Positions 1 to 5,691 are shown, counted from the stretch's first letter. The stretch: DNA of 6,083 nt from an uncultured Elioraea sp. (GCA_937995555.1 CALKJX010000094.1:1-6083); one strand, 5' to 3'. A program made the numbers and translations. The notes: generated by a model not told the origin, from the sequence alone.

Positions 1-1
1 C

Positions 2-937
2 GCGGTGCTGGAGGTTCAACGCCGCCTGCTCGCCGCCGTGCCGGCGCCGCCCGAAACGGCCACGAAGGCCGAGACGCCCGCCGCCGCGCGCTGGCTGATC
101 GGCGGCATCGCGGCAGCTTTGCCGGCCCTCGCGCTCGCACTCTACCTGCCGCGCGGCATGCCGGGCATGCCGGCGTTCCCGCACGCCGAGGTGCAGGCGG
201 TGCGCCAGGCCGAACGCGCCGAGACCGACGCCCTGCTCGCCCAGGTGCGTGCGCGCATCGCCGCCCTGCCGCCCGACAGCGAGGACGCACGCCGCGGCTG
301 GGCACTGATCGCCGGCGTGGAACGCCGACGCGGCAACATTCCGGGTGCGGTCGAAGCGTCGCGGCGCGCGCTCGCGATCCGCTTCGAACCAGGCCTCGCG
401 ATCGACCTCGCCGAGACGCTGGCGATCGCCTCCGACGGGCAGGTGACGCCCGAGGCGCGACGGCTGCTGGAGCGCGCCCGCGCAGCCGGGCCCGACGATG
501 TGCGCGCGCGCTACTATCTCGCCCTCGCTGACCTTCAGGCCGGCGACACCGACGCGGCGATCGCCGGGTTCCGCGCGGTCGAGCGGCTGTCGCCCCCGGA
601 TGCGTCGTGGCGGCCGATGCTGGCCGAGCGCATCGCCGAAGCCGAGACGCGCGCGCGGGCACAGGCCGCGCCCGGACCGACGCGCGAGCAGATGGACGCC
701 ATGGCCGACCTGCCGCCGGAGCAGCGCACGGCGATGATCGAGGGCATGGTCGCCCGTCTCGCGGAACGGCTGCGCGAGACCCCGGACGATGCGGAGGGCT
801 GGCTCCGGCTCGCGCGCGCCTATCGCGTCATGGGCCGCACGACCGACGCCCGCGCGGCACTCGACCGCGCGGCCGCGCTGCTGCCGGACGATCCGCGCGT
901 GGTCGCCGAGAAGATGGCGCTCGGCGCCGGCGGCTGA
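2..937 (+). CDS. ccmI: Cytochrome c maturation protein CcmI, C-terminal part (5' end outside window)
   Basis: CcmI (CycH) works with CcmF and CcmH, holding apocytochrome c in the periplasm for haem ligation. The frame is already open at base 2 (Ala-Val-Leu-Glu), so the GTG at base 5 is not taken as the start; the first membrane helix and most of the cytoplasmic loop are missing. Counting from base 5, residues 1-12 (LEVQRRLLAA) match the end of that loop. Residues 30-47 form the second membrane helix. The following YLPRGMPGMPAFPHA stretch is typical of CcmI, where a Gly/Pro-rich linker leads into the periplasm. Residues about 65-200 and 245-305 are Ala/Arg/Leu-rich helical repeats of TPR type; the clearest is DAEGWLRLARAYRVMGRTTD, then ARAALDRAAALLPDDPR. 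The gene ends 6 bp from the convergent PEP-CTERM gene. The family call is firm; a generic TPR membrane protein is the only real alternative. Confidence 0.88.
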   Translation, partial: AVLEVQRRLLAAVPAPPETATKAETPAAARWLIGGIAAALPALALALYLPRGMPGMPAFPHAEVQAVRQAERAETDALLAQVRARIAALPPDSEDARRGWALIAGVERRRGNIPGAVEASRRALAIRFEPGLAIDLAETLAIASDGQVTPEARRLLERARAAGPDDVRARYYLALADLQAGDTDAAIAGFRAVERLSPPDASWRPMLAERIAEAETRARAQAAPGPTREQMDAMADLPPEQRTAMIEGMVARLAERLRETPDDAEGWLRLARAYRVMGRTTDARAALDRAAALLPDDPRVVAEKMALGAGG

Positions 938-959
938 GCCGGATCAGACGCGCCGGCGC
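924..959. terminator. GC-rich inverted repeat enclosing both stop codons; possible bidirectional terminator
   Basis: A perfect 9-bp inverted repeat (gcgccggcg at 924-932, cgccggcgc at 951-959) has an 18-nt loop. The loop contains the stop codon of ccmI (935-937) and that of the convergent PEP-CTERM gene (944-946). Neither strand has a T-run after the stem, so it is not a classical intrinsic terminator. It could stall polymerase or protect both mRNA ends. In GC-rich DNA such repeats also arise by chance. Confidence 0.35.
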
Positions 960-3181
960 GCGAGCGCGAGCCCGGCGAGGCCGAACAGCAGCAGCGCGAG
1001 TGCCGCCGGCTCGGGGACCGCATTCGGGTCAGCCTGCGCGAGGATCACCCGCCAGACCGCGCCCTCGCTCTGCTCGACGATGCCGTGGAAGCTGACATGG
1101 TAGCCGTCGGCGAGGCCGAGGAACTGCACCGAATCGAAGTCGCGGAAGATGCCGGTGCCGGTGACGATCAGGTCGAACACCCAGTCGCCGATGCCGGGCG
1201 GCGCGCCGAGCCCGGCGAAATCCACCGTGACGCGGCCGGCGAGTGTCGCCGTCTCGGCGTCGATCGCGCCGTAGCCGCCGAGGCCGCGGACGAGGCCATC
1301 GATGCCGAAGATCGTTTCCAGTCCGGGTGCCGCGAGCGCCTGCATGAACAGGTCGCCGCCGATCGTCAGCAGGCTGGAGCGCACCTCCAGCATCGCCTCG
1401 CCGAACAGTGCGCCATCGTTGGCGGCTTGCCCGAGGATCAGGCTGTTGCCGACCGCCGCGGTGCTGTTCACCAGCGACAATTCGCCCCGGTTGCCCGGGC
1501 TGAAGTGGCCGATGCGGACGAACTCGCCGACCGTGAGCGTGCTGTCGGCGAGCGCGACGCTACTCAGCCTCGGCTGGAAGCCGAAGGCGTTGTCGGCGAT
1601 GATGAGATTGCGATCGATGGCAACCGTGCTGCGCGTTGCGGAGAGGGCGCCGCTTGCGCCGATACCGCCGATGAACGCCGAGCCGGTGGTCGCGAAGGCC
1701 GCATCGGCTCGGATGGCGAGGCTGCTGTCCTGGAGCGTGACGGTACCGGTACCGCCGCTGGCGCCGACGGACAGGAGGTTGACGTCGATCGTCGAGCCCG
1801 TCGTCGCTGTCAGTGTGCCGTCTCCGCCTCCGACGCCGACGTTGAGCAGGCCGCCCGTGAGGCTCGACCGCGTCAGCTCGAGCGTGCCCTGCGCGCGGTT
1901 CGCGATCGAGGGGTCCGCGAAGACCATCGCGCCGACGTCCGTCCGGCCGAGCGAGCCGGGAACGGCGATGGCGATCGCGCCATCGGTCACCGACAGCCGT
2001 CCGACCGCGTCGGTGGCGCCGTCCGTGAGCGTGACGTTGCTGCCCGCACCTTCGACCGTGCCGATCCTCAGAACGCCGGTGGTGAGCGTGCCGTCGGTCA
2101 GGTCGAGGCTGCCGTTCGCCTGGCCCGTGCTCACGACCCGGCCGATGTCGACGATGGCGTAACCGGCTATGTCGCCGGCCACGCTGGCCGCCCCTGTGAC
2201 GGCGGGGCCGGGTCCGACGAGGCTGTTGTTGACGGGGAAACCCCGCGCGACGCCGATGCTCAAGGTGCCCGGTGTTGCGGTGTCGACGATCCTCCCGGCG
2301 CCGATCGTTGCGGTGCCGGTGGCGGTGACCAGCGGATCGCCGCTGATCGGATCCACGGCGCCGTTGTAGGCACTGCCGATGCCGATGGTGACGAAACGGA
2401 AGCCTTCCACTCCCGCCGCCGCGATCGATCCGACGCCACGTCCGGCGCCGGCGTCGAAGAACTCGCCGGAGACCACGCCGACCTGCAGGAAGCGGTCGGC
2501 GCCCTCGGCCCTCAGCGTGCCGCCGAGGCTCAGTGTGCCCTGCGCCGTGGCGCCCGCCAGCCCGGATGCGGCGCCGATCGCCACGTTGGCGGCTACGTCG
2601 AGCGTTCCGCTGCCGAGGCTGAGGCTGCCGTTCGCCGCCCCGCCCTGGCTCGCGAGACCGACGAGAAGATTGCCCAGGGCCTGGGCCGAGGTATCCACCG
2701 ACGCCGCGGTCACCGTGCCGCTGCCGCTGCCGCCTAACCCGACACCGATGCTCCAGAAGGCGAAGCTCGGCGGGAACTGCGGCGGCTGGGTCGCAAGCGT
2801 GCCGGTCACCGTCACGGTCCCCACCGCCGTCGCACCGGGTGCGGAGAACGACCTGCCGGCGATCAGTTCGCCGGCGAGGGTCAGGTTGTCGCCGAACGAC
2901 GCAGTCCCGCTGACGCTCGCGCCGGGATCGAACGTCGAGCCTGCGCCCAGCGTGAACACCGCGACGTCCGAGCCGGCCTGCGCCGTGTCGCCGTTGTTGA
3001 TGACCGCCGTGTCATTCCCGACTGGAACCTGTGCCGCCAGCCAGTTGCTCACGGCGAACCAATCGCCAATTCCCGCGCTCCACGCGAGCGTCGCCGCCGT
3101 TGCCGGCGTCGCGACGATGGCTGTTCCTGCCATCAGCGCGAACCGCAATGCGGCCTTCGCCGCGTGCACTCCTTTGCGCAT
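944..3181 (-). CDS. Exported beta-helix-like repeat protein with PEP-CTERM sorting signal
   Basis: A large secreted or surface protein of unknown role. With ATG at 3179-3181 it has 745 residues. It begins with a signal peptide (MRKGVHAAKAAL, then a hydrophobic run ending ATPATAA, cleavage near residues 28-30). A GDWFAVSNW...PVGNDTAVINNG segment follows, an opening common in autotransporter-like and PEP-CTERM repeat proteins. The body is a series of Gly/Thr/Ser/Val-rich repeats of the type GTLxLxxxxLxxGxLxVG, as in beta-helix passengers and T5SS/PEP-CTERM-associated repeats. The C-terminus has VPEP, a hydrophobic helix of about 15 residues and ARRRV, the tripartite signal cut by exosortase. 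There are no cysteines. Earlier in-frame starts are ATG at 3203-3205 (753 aa) and GTG at 3245-3247 (767 aa). None has a strong ribosome site; the chosen one gives the most compact signal peptide. No exosortase gene lies in the window. Confidence 0.85.
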   Translation of the reverse strand: MRKGVHAAKAALRFALMAGTAIVATPATAATLAWSAGIGDWFAVSNWLAAQVPVGNDTAVINNGDTAQAGSDVAVFTLGAGSTFDPGASVSGTASFGDNLTLAGELIAGRSFSAPGATAVGTVTVTGTLATQPPQFPPSFAFWSIGVGLGGSGSGTVTAASVDTSAQALGNLLVGLASQGGAANGSLSLGSGTLDVAANVAIGAASGLAGATAQGTLSLGGTLRAEGADRFLQVGVVSGEFFDAGAGRGVGSIAAAGVEGFRFVTIGIGSAYNGAVDPISGDPLVTATGTATIGAGRIVDTATPGTLSIGVARGFPVNNSLVGPGPAVTGAASVAGDIAGYAIVDIGRVVSTGQANGSLDLTDGTLTTGVLRIGTVEGAGSNVTLTDGATDAVGRLSVTDGAIAIAVPGSLGRTDVGAMVFADPSIANRAQGTLELTRSSLTGGLLNVGVGGGDGTLTATTGSTIDVNLLSVGASGGTGTVTLQDSSLAIRADAAFATTGSAFIGGIGASGALSATRSTVAIDRNLIIADNAFGFQPRLSSVALADSTLTVGEFVRIGHFSPGNRGELSLVNSTAAVGNSLILGQAANDGALFGEAMLEVRSSLLTIGGDLFMQALAAPGLETIFGIDGLVRGLGGYGAIDAETATLAGRVTVDFAGLGAPPGIGDWVFDLIVTGTGIFRDFDSVQFLGLADGYHVSFHGIVEQSEGAVWRVILAQADPNAVPEPAALALLLFGLAGLALARRRV

Positions 3182-3230
3182 CACAACCCACGGTTGCGTT
3201 CTCATTGCTATGGAGAAAGAGTGGATACGG

Positions 3231-3248
3231 CGTGATCCGATCGTCACG
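3231..3248. promoter_or_regulatory. Dyad upstream of the PEP-CTERM gene, possible operator
   Basis: The arms cgtga (3231-3235) and tcacg (3244-3248) flank an 8-bp centre that contains cgatcg. The dyad lies 50-67 bp upstream of the preferred ATG and covers the alternative GTG start at 3247. No convincing sigma-70 or sigma-54 promoter was found next to it, so an operator role is only a guess from position and symmetry. Confidence 0.2.
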
Positions 3249-3258
3249 CGATCCGGTC

Positions 3259-3290
3259 CCGAAACGTGACGGCCCGGATAGGCGTTTCGG
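3259..3290 (-). terminator. Inverted repeat between olsB and the PEP-CTERM gene, possible end of the fur-olsB transcript
   Basis: An 8-bp perfect inverted repeat (ccgaaacg at 3259-3266, cgtttcgg at 3283-3290) with a 16-nt loop lies about 48 bp past the olsB stop, in the space before the PEP-CTERM gene. No U-tract follows on the minus strand, so it is at best a weak or factor-assisted terminator. It could equally lie in the 5' leader of the PEP-CTERM mRNA. Confidence 0.25.
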
Positions 3291-3337
3291 CAACGATTGC
3301 ACGCGCGGATGTGCGCGGTGCCTGTCGGATACGCGCG

Positions 3338-4219
3338 CTACGCCTCCGGCGGCAAGGCCGGGGCGCGGCCTTCCGAGTCCAGCGCGTCCCTCAGCCGCCG
3401 CTCGTAGTGGCGGTAGTACTTGTCGGTGACCAGATCGGTCTTCACCACCACGCACACATCCGTGGTGTTGAATTGTTCATCGATGACCGCGCCGTCACCG
3501 ACGAACCCGCCGAGGCGGAGATAGCCTTTGATCAGCGGCGGCAGCTCGTTGAGCGTCGCCTTGAGGTCGATCGTCTCGGGCGGCATGCGCCGCATCTCGA
3601 CATGGCGGTGGGGCAGCGCGCGCGGGCGTAGCGCCGGCGGCGCGAGATGGTTGTGCCAGAGATAGGTCAGCGGCGCGGCGAGCGCCTCCGGATCGGTGCC
3701 GTGCAGCGAGGCGCAGCCGAACATCAGGTCGATGCGGTGCTTGAACACATAGGCCGCGATGCCGCGCCAGAGCAGTTGCAGCGTCGGGCGGGTGCGGTAG
3801 TCGGCATCGACGCAGGAGCGCCCGAGCTCCAGGATCTCGCCCGGGAAGGCCTCGATCAACGCGATGTCGTATTCGTTCGCGGAGTAGAACCCGCCGAGCT
3901 TCGCCGCGCCCGGCCTGCGGATCAGCCGGTAGGTGCCGACCACGCCTTCGGGCCCCTCGCCGCGGTCGTGGTCGATCACCAGGAGATGGTCGGCGACCGC
4001 GTCGAACGCGTCGAAATCGCGCCGCCGCGCGGCGACCTCCGCGGTCGGGTGCGCGCCCATCTCGTCGTAGAATACGCGGTAGCGCAACGCCTGCGCCGCA
4101 TCGAGCTCCCACGCCCGCTCGGCGATGCGCACGCCGAGATTGTTGGCGCGCAGCTCGCCGAACCCGGGGCCGTCGATGGCGGCGACTGACTGCATTGGCG
4201 GCTTCACGTCCTTCGTCAT
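3338..4219 (-). CDS. olsB: L-ornithine N-alpha-acyltransferase, ornithine lipid synthesis
   Basis: OlsB moves a 3-hydroxyacyl chain from acyl carrier protein to the alpha-amino group of ornithine, making lyso-ornithine lipid; OlsA then adds the second acyl chain. The 293-residue protein belongs to the GNAT-like 'hemolysin' acyltransferase family. Visible landmarks are ALRYRVFYDEMGA (44-56), a DHLLVIDH strand (78-85), VVGTYRLIRR (93-102), FYSANEYDI (111-119), ELGRSCVDADYRTRPTLQLL (131-150), then WRGIAAYV, and LMFGCASLHGTDPEAL (165-180). The order and wording match OlsB rather than RimI-type enzymes. The start is the ATG at 4217-4219, which overlaps the fur stop as ATGA; no good Shine-Dalgarno is seen, in line with translational coupling. 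The frame stays open upstream to 4765, but that part lies over fur and resembles nothing. No olsA follows in the window. Confidence 0.88.
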   Translation of the reverse strand: MTKDVKPPMQSVAAIDGPGFGELRANNLGVRIAERAWELDAAQALRYRVFYDEMGAHPTAEVAARRRDFDAFDAVADHLLVIDHDRGEGPEGVVGTYRLIRRPGAAKLGGFYSANEYDIALIEAFPGEILELGRSCVDADYRTRPTLQLLWRGIAAYVFKHRIDLMFGCASLHGTDPEALAAPLTYLWHNHLAPPALRPRALPHRHVEMRRMPPETIDLKATLNELPPLIKGYLRLGGFVGDGAVIDEQFNTTDVCVVVKTDLVTDKYYRHYERRLRDALDSEGRAPALPPEA

Positions 4220-4746
4220 GCGGGTCCGGTTCGTTTCGGGGCCGTGTGCCGGGCACGCGGCCGCGGTGCGGGGCGTCTGTCCGGGTCGGCCTGGCGGCGT
4301 GCCGCCGATCCGCCCCGTGCCGCCGCGGACTCGGCTGCCGCCGCGATGCGCCGGCCGAACAGCTGCAGCCGGCTGGACGCGAGCGCGAAGCCGAGCCGGT
4401 CGGCGATCTCGTGGGCCATGCGCTCGAAGCCCTCGTCGGCGAATTCGATCACCTTTCCGGAGTCGACGTCGATCAGATGGTGGTGATGACCGCGATCGGT
4501 CGGATCGTAGCGGGCGCGTCCCTCGCCGAAATCGCGCCGCTCGAGGATGCCCTTCTCCTCGAGCAGGCGCACGGTGCGGTACACCGTGGCGATCGACACC
4601 TTCGGATCGATCGCGCTCGCGCGCCGATACAACTCCTCGACATCCGGGTGGTCCGTCGCTTCGGAGAGCACGCGCGCGATGACGCGGCGCTGGCCCGTCA
4701 TCTTCAGGCCCAGCTCGACGCACATGCGTTCGATCCGGCTCTCCAT
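4216..4746 (-). CDS. fur: Fur-family metal-responsive regulator (Fur/Mur type)
   Basis: A DNA-binding repressor of iron or manganese genes. The winged-helix domain occupies about residues 1-82: GLKMTGQRRVIARVL (13-27), TDHPDVEELYRRA (31-43) and the recognition helix in SIATVYRTVRLLEEKGILER (51-70). Metal-binding candidates are H33, E75 and the HHHH run at 87-90, followed by LIDVDSGKVIEF (91-102). In E. coli Fur this segment carries the CxxC structural zinc site; here it reads DVDS, as in many alphaproteobacterial Fur/Mur proteins. Residues 103-134 complete the dimer domain. Residues about 135-176 are an Ala/Arg/Pro-rich tail longer than usual, of unknown role. The ATG at 4744-4746 is fixed by an AGGAGG 4 bp upstream. 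It lies downstream of mucR on the same strand and overlaps olsB by 4 bp. The sequence does not decide between iron and manganese, so the symbol is a family name; Irr is less likely. Confidence 0.9.
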   Translation of the reverse strand: MESRIERMCVELGLKMTGQRRVIARVLSEATDHPDVEELYRRASAIDPKVSIATVYRTVRLLEEKGILERRDFGEGRARYDPTDRGHHHHLIDVDSGKVIEFADEGFERMAHEIADRLGFALASSRLQLFGRRIAAAAESAAARGGSAARRQADPDRRPAPRPRARHTAPKRTGPA

Positions 4747-4750
4747 CCGC

Positions 4751-4757
4751 CCTCCTT
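4751..4757 (-). promoter_or_regulatory. Strong Shine-Dalgarno of fur
   Basis: On the minus strand the sequence reads aaggagg, then gcgg, then ATG. This nearly perfect anti-16S match fixes the fur start at 4746, although its 4-nt spacing is on the short side. Confidence 0.8.
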
Positions 4758-4809
4758 AGCCGCAAAGCCCGGAACGCCCTGGCAGGCCGCAGAGGCGCGT
4801 CGCACCCCG

Positions 4810-4823
4810 CGGTTGCTCAACCG
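4810..4823. promoter_or_regulatory. Small dyad in the mucR-fur gap
   Basis: The perfect dyad cggttg-ct-caaccg lies 64-77 bp upstream of the fur ATG, in the 148-bp gap after mucR (4747-4894). The gap holds no gene. A TATACC on the minus strand near 4846-4851 could be a -10 box but has no recognisable -35. The dyad is GC-rich and does not resemble a Fur box, so it may be a leader hairpin or the site of another regulator. Confidence 0.2.
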
Positions 4824-4866
4824 GCCTCCGGGCCGCGCCAACCCCGGTATAGCAGATGACGACGCG

Positions 4867-4916
4867 CCGGTCCTGCCGGGCCGGGGCCGGCGGCTCAGCC
4901 GCGCCGGCCGGACCGG
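4867..4916 (-). terminator. Nested GC-rich inverted repeats at the mucR 3' end
   Basis: An outer pair (ccggtcc at 4867-4873, ggaccgg at 4910-4916) encloses an inner hairpin (gccggcggct at 4886-4895 against agccgcgccggc at 4897-4908, with a 2-nt bulge). The inner hairpin is centred on the mucR stop codon (4895-4897). The structure could attenuate transcription from mucR into fur or stabilise the mucR mRNA. No U-tract follows, so it is not a textbook terminator. Confidence 0.35.
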
Positions 4917-5311
4917 GGCTTGGTGCCGAGCCCGATCTTCTTGGCGAGTGTGGAGCGGTGCTTGGCGTAGTTCGGCGCCACCATCGGATAGTCGGGCGCG
5001 AGACCCCAGCGCTCGCGATACTGCTCGGGCGTCATGTTGTAGGCAGTCTTGAGATGGCGCTTCAGCATCTTCAGCTTCTTGCCGTCCTCGAGACAGATGA
5101 TGTAATCCGGGTGGACCGACTTCTTAACGGGCACCGCCGGCTGCGGTTTCTCCGCCGGCGCCGCGCCCTTGCCGACGGCGGAGAGCGTGCGGAACACTTC
5201 CTGGATGAGGCCAGGCAGTTCCGAAAGTGGCACGCTGTTGTTGCTGACATGCGCCGAGACGATCTCGGCGGTCAGTTCGAGGATATTCGAGTCGGACTGC
5301 TGATCCTGCAT
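4895..5311 (-). CDS. mucR: MucR/Ros-family transcriptional regulator
   Basis: MucR/Ros proteins are small regulators that bind AT-rich sites, repress their own genes and often control surface polysaccharide, motility or cell-cycle genes. The 138-residue product has the usual build. The N-terminal helical region (ILELTAEIVSAHVSNNSVP, then a helix to about residue 45) serves oligomerisation in homologues. A Pro/Ala/Lys linker (46-64) follows. The DNA-binding part is SVHPDYIICLEDGKKLKMLK, then RHL, YNMTPEQYRERWGL and DYPMVAPNYAKHRSTLAKKI. At the four Ros zinc-ligand positions it has C73, D76, H86 and Y91, so the second Cys and last His are replaced. ATG at 5309-5311 is chosen because GAAGG lies 8 bp upstream and the protein then matches the family's N-terminus; the frame is open to 5380. 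A good promoter lies just upstream. Confidence 0.92.
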   Translation of the reverse strand: MQDQQSDSNILELTAEIVSAHVSNNSVPLSELPGLIQEVFRTLSAVGKGAAPAEKPQPAVPVKKSVHPDYIICLEDGKKLKMLKRHLKTAYNMTPEQYRERWGLAPDYPMVAPNYAKHRSTLAKKIGLGTKPRSGRRG

Positions 5312-5319
5312 CGCCGTTG

Positions 5320-5324
5320 CCTTC
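5320..5324 (-). promoter_or_regulatory. Shine-Dalgarno of mucR
   Basis: GAAGG on the minus strand, 8 nt before the ATG at 5309-5311. It supports this start over upstream in-frame codons, including a GTG just ahead of it. Confidence 0.65.
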
Positions 5325-5348
5325 ACCTTCCGGGACGAGTTGCCGCGG

Positions 5349-5377
5349 TGTATAAGGTGCCATGTAGCAAGCCGCAA
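5349..5377 (-). promoter_or_regulatory. Predicted sigma-70 promoter of mucR
   Basis: On the minus strand, TTGCGG (5372-5377) and TATACA (5349-5354) are separated by exactly 17 bp, close to the vegetative consensus. Transcription would start near 5342, giving a leader of about 30 nt before the mucR ATG. The -10 lies about 75 bp from the divergent TusA-like start. Confidence 0.6.
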
Positions 5378-5389
5378 CAATAACTTGCT
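5366..5389. promoter_or_regulatory. Dyad around the mucR -35 box, candidate autoregulatory operator
   Basis: The 6-bp arms agcaag (5366-5371) and cttgct (5384-5389) flank a 12-bp AT-richer centre that holds the whole predicted -35 box of mucR. A protein bound here would block RNA polymerase. The region up to about 5408, with aacaataac and a run of six T, is AT-rich against a GC-rich background, as expected for MucR/Ros targets. The regulator is not shown by sequence; autorepression is inferred from the family. Confidence 0.4.
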
Positions 5390-5427
5390 GCGCGTTGTGG
5401 TTTTTTGTCGACCGGGGTGTGCAAGAC

Positions 5428-5691
5428 GTGCCGAAGAACGAGTCGGAGCAGTTTTTTCTCGACATCACAACCGAGACTTGTCCGATGACATTCGTACGGA
5501 CGCGTCTGCTGCTCGACCGCATGCCTCCAGGCGCCACGGCGACAGTGCGGCTCGCCGGCAAGGAACCGCTCGGCAACGTTCCAGCCTCGGCACAGGCGCT
5601 CGGTCACACGGTCGTTGCGATCGTGCCGGAAAGGCCAGGGCGGGAGGCCCCGTCCGATGTGTGGCTCGTCACCCTGAGGAAGGCGGGGTGA
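5428..5691 (+). CDS. TusA/SirA-like small sulfurtransferase-family protein
   Basis: An 87-residue protein resembling the TusA family (COG0425), whose members carry persulfide sulfur on a conserved Cys for thiolation of tRNA or cofactors, or for sulfur metabolism. The hallmark CP motif lies in FLDITTETCPMTFVRTRLLL, with the Cys at residue 18. GATATVRL and EPLGNVPASAQALGH follow, matching the family's DPxAxxDIPxxxxxxGH block. That Cys is the only one. The frame has no ATG; the usable starts are GTG 5428 (preferred, with GGTG 8 nt upstream), GTG 5419 and a poor TTG 5395. It is divergent from mucR across a shared AT-rich control region, and its last 23 bp overlap the convergent rimI. The actual sulfur partner is unknown, so no symbol is given. 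The exact start is uncertain. Confidence 0.78.
   Translation: MPKNESEQFFLDITTETCPMTFVRTRLLLDRMPPGATATVRLAGKEPLGNVPASAQALGHTVVAIVPERPGREAPSDVWLVTLRKAG

Noticed and set aside
949..960. 12-bp perfect palindrome cgcgccggcgcg as a regulatory site
   Set aside because: It lies in codons for the Arg-rich end of the PEP-CTERM protein, and such GC palindromes are common by chance here; it also contributes an arm to the larger repeat already listed.
1085..2737. Long 550-codon open frame on the plus strand
   Set aside because: It lies opposite the PEP-CTERM gene. The translation is a featureless Ala/Arg/Asp/Glu mix with no domain, typical of antisense frames in GC-rich DNA, while the minus-strand product has a signal peptide, repeats and a sorting signal.
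2379..3269. 296-codon plus-strand frame rich in Pro, Ala and Ser
   Set aside because: Also antisense to the PEP-CTERM gene, with low-complexity composition and no recognisable motif.
3301..3337. Possible sigma-54 promoter (GGCAC) before the PEP-CTERM gene
   Set aside because: GGCAC is present on the minus strand, but the TTGC element is missing at the required spacing.
3647..4189. 180-codon plus-strand frame opposite olsB
   Set aside because: Antisense shadow; olsB on the other strand carries clear family motifs.
4220..4765. Upstream extension of the olsB frame to 475 residues
   Set aside because: The extra part overlaps fur in another frame and is Arg/Gly/Pro-rich with no resemblance to any domain. 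OlsB homology begins after the ATG at 4219.
5312..5380. Longer mucR start at 5380
   Set aside because: The extra 23 residues would cover the -10 box and leader, do not resemble MucR N-termini, and the ATG at 5311 has its own ribosome site.
5124..5576. 150-codon minus-strand frame across the mucR promoter
   Set aside because: It runs through the mucR promoter and opposite the TusA-like gene, with no motif; both overlapped genes have strong family support.
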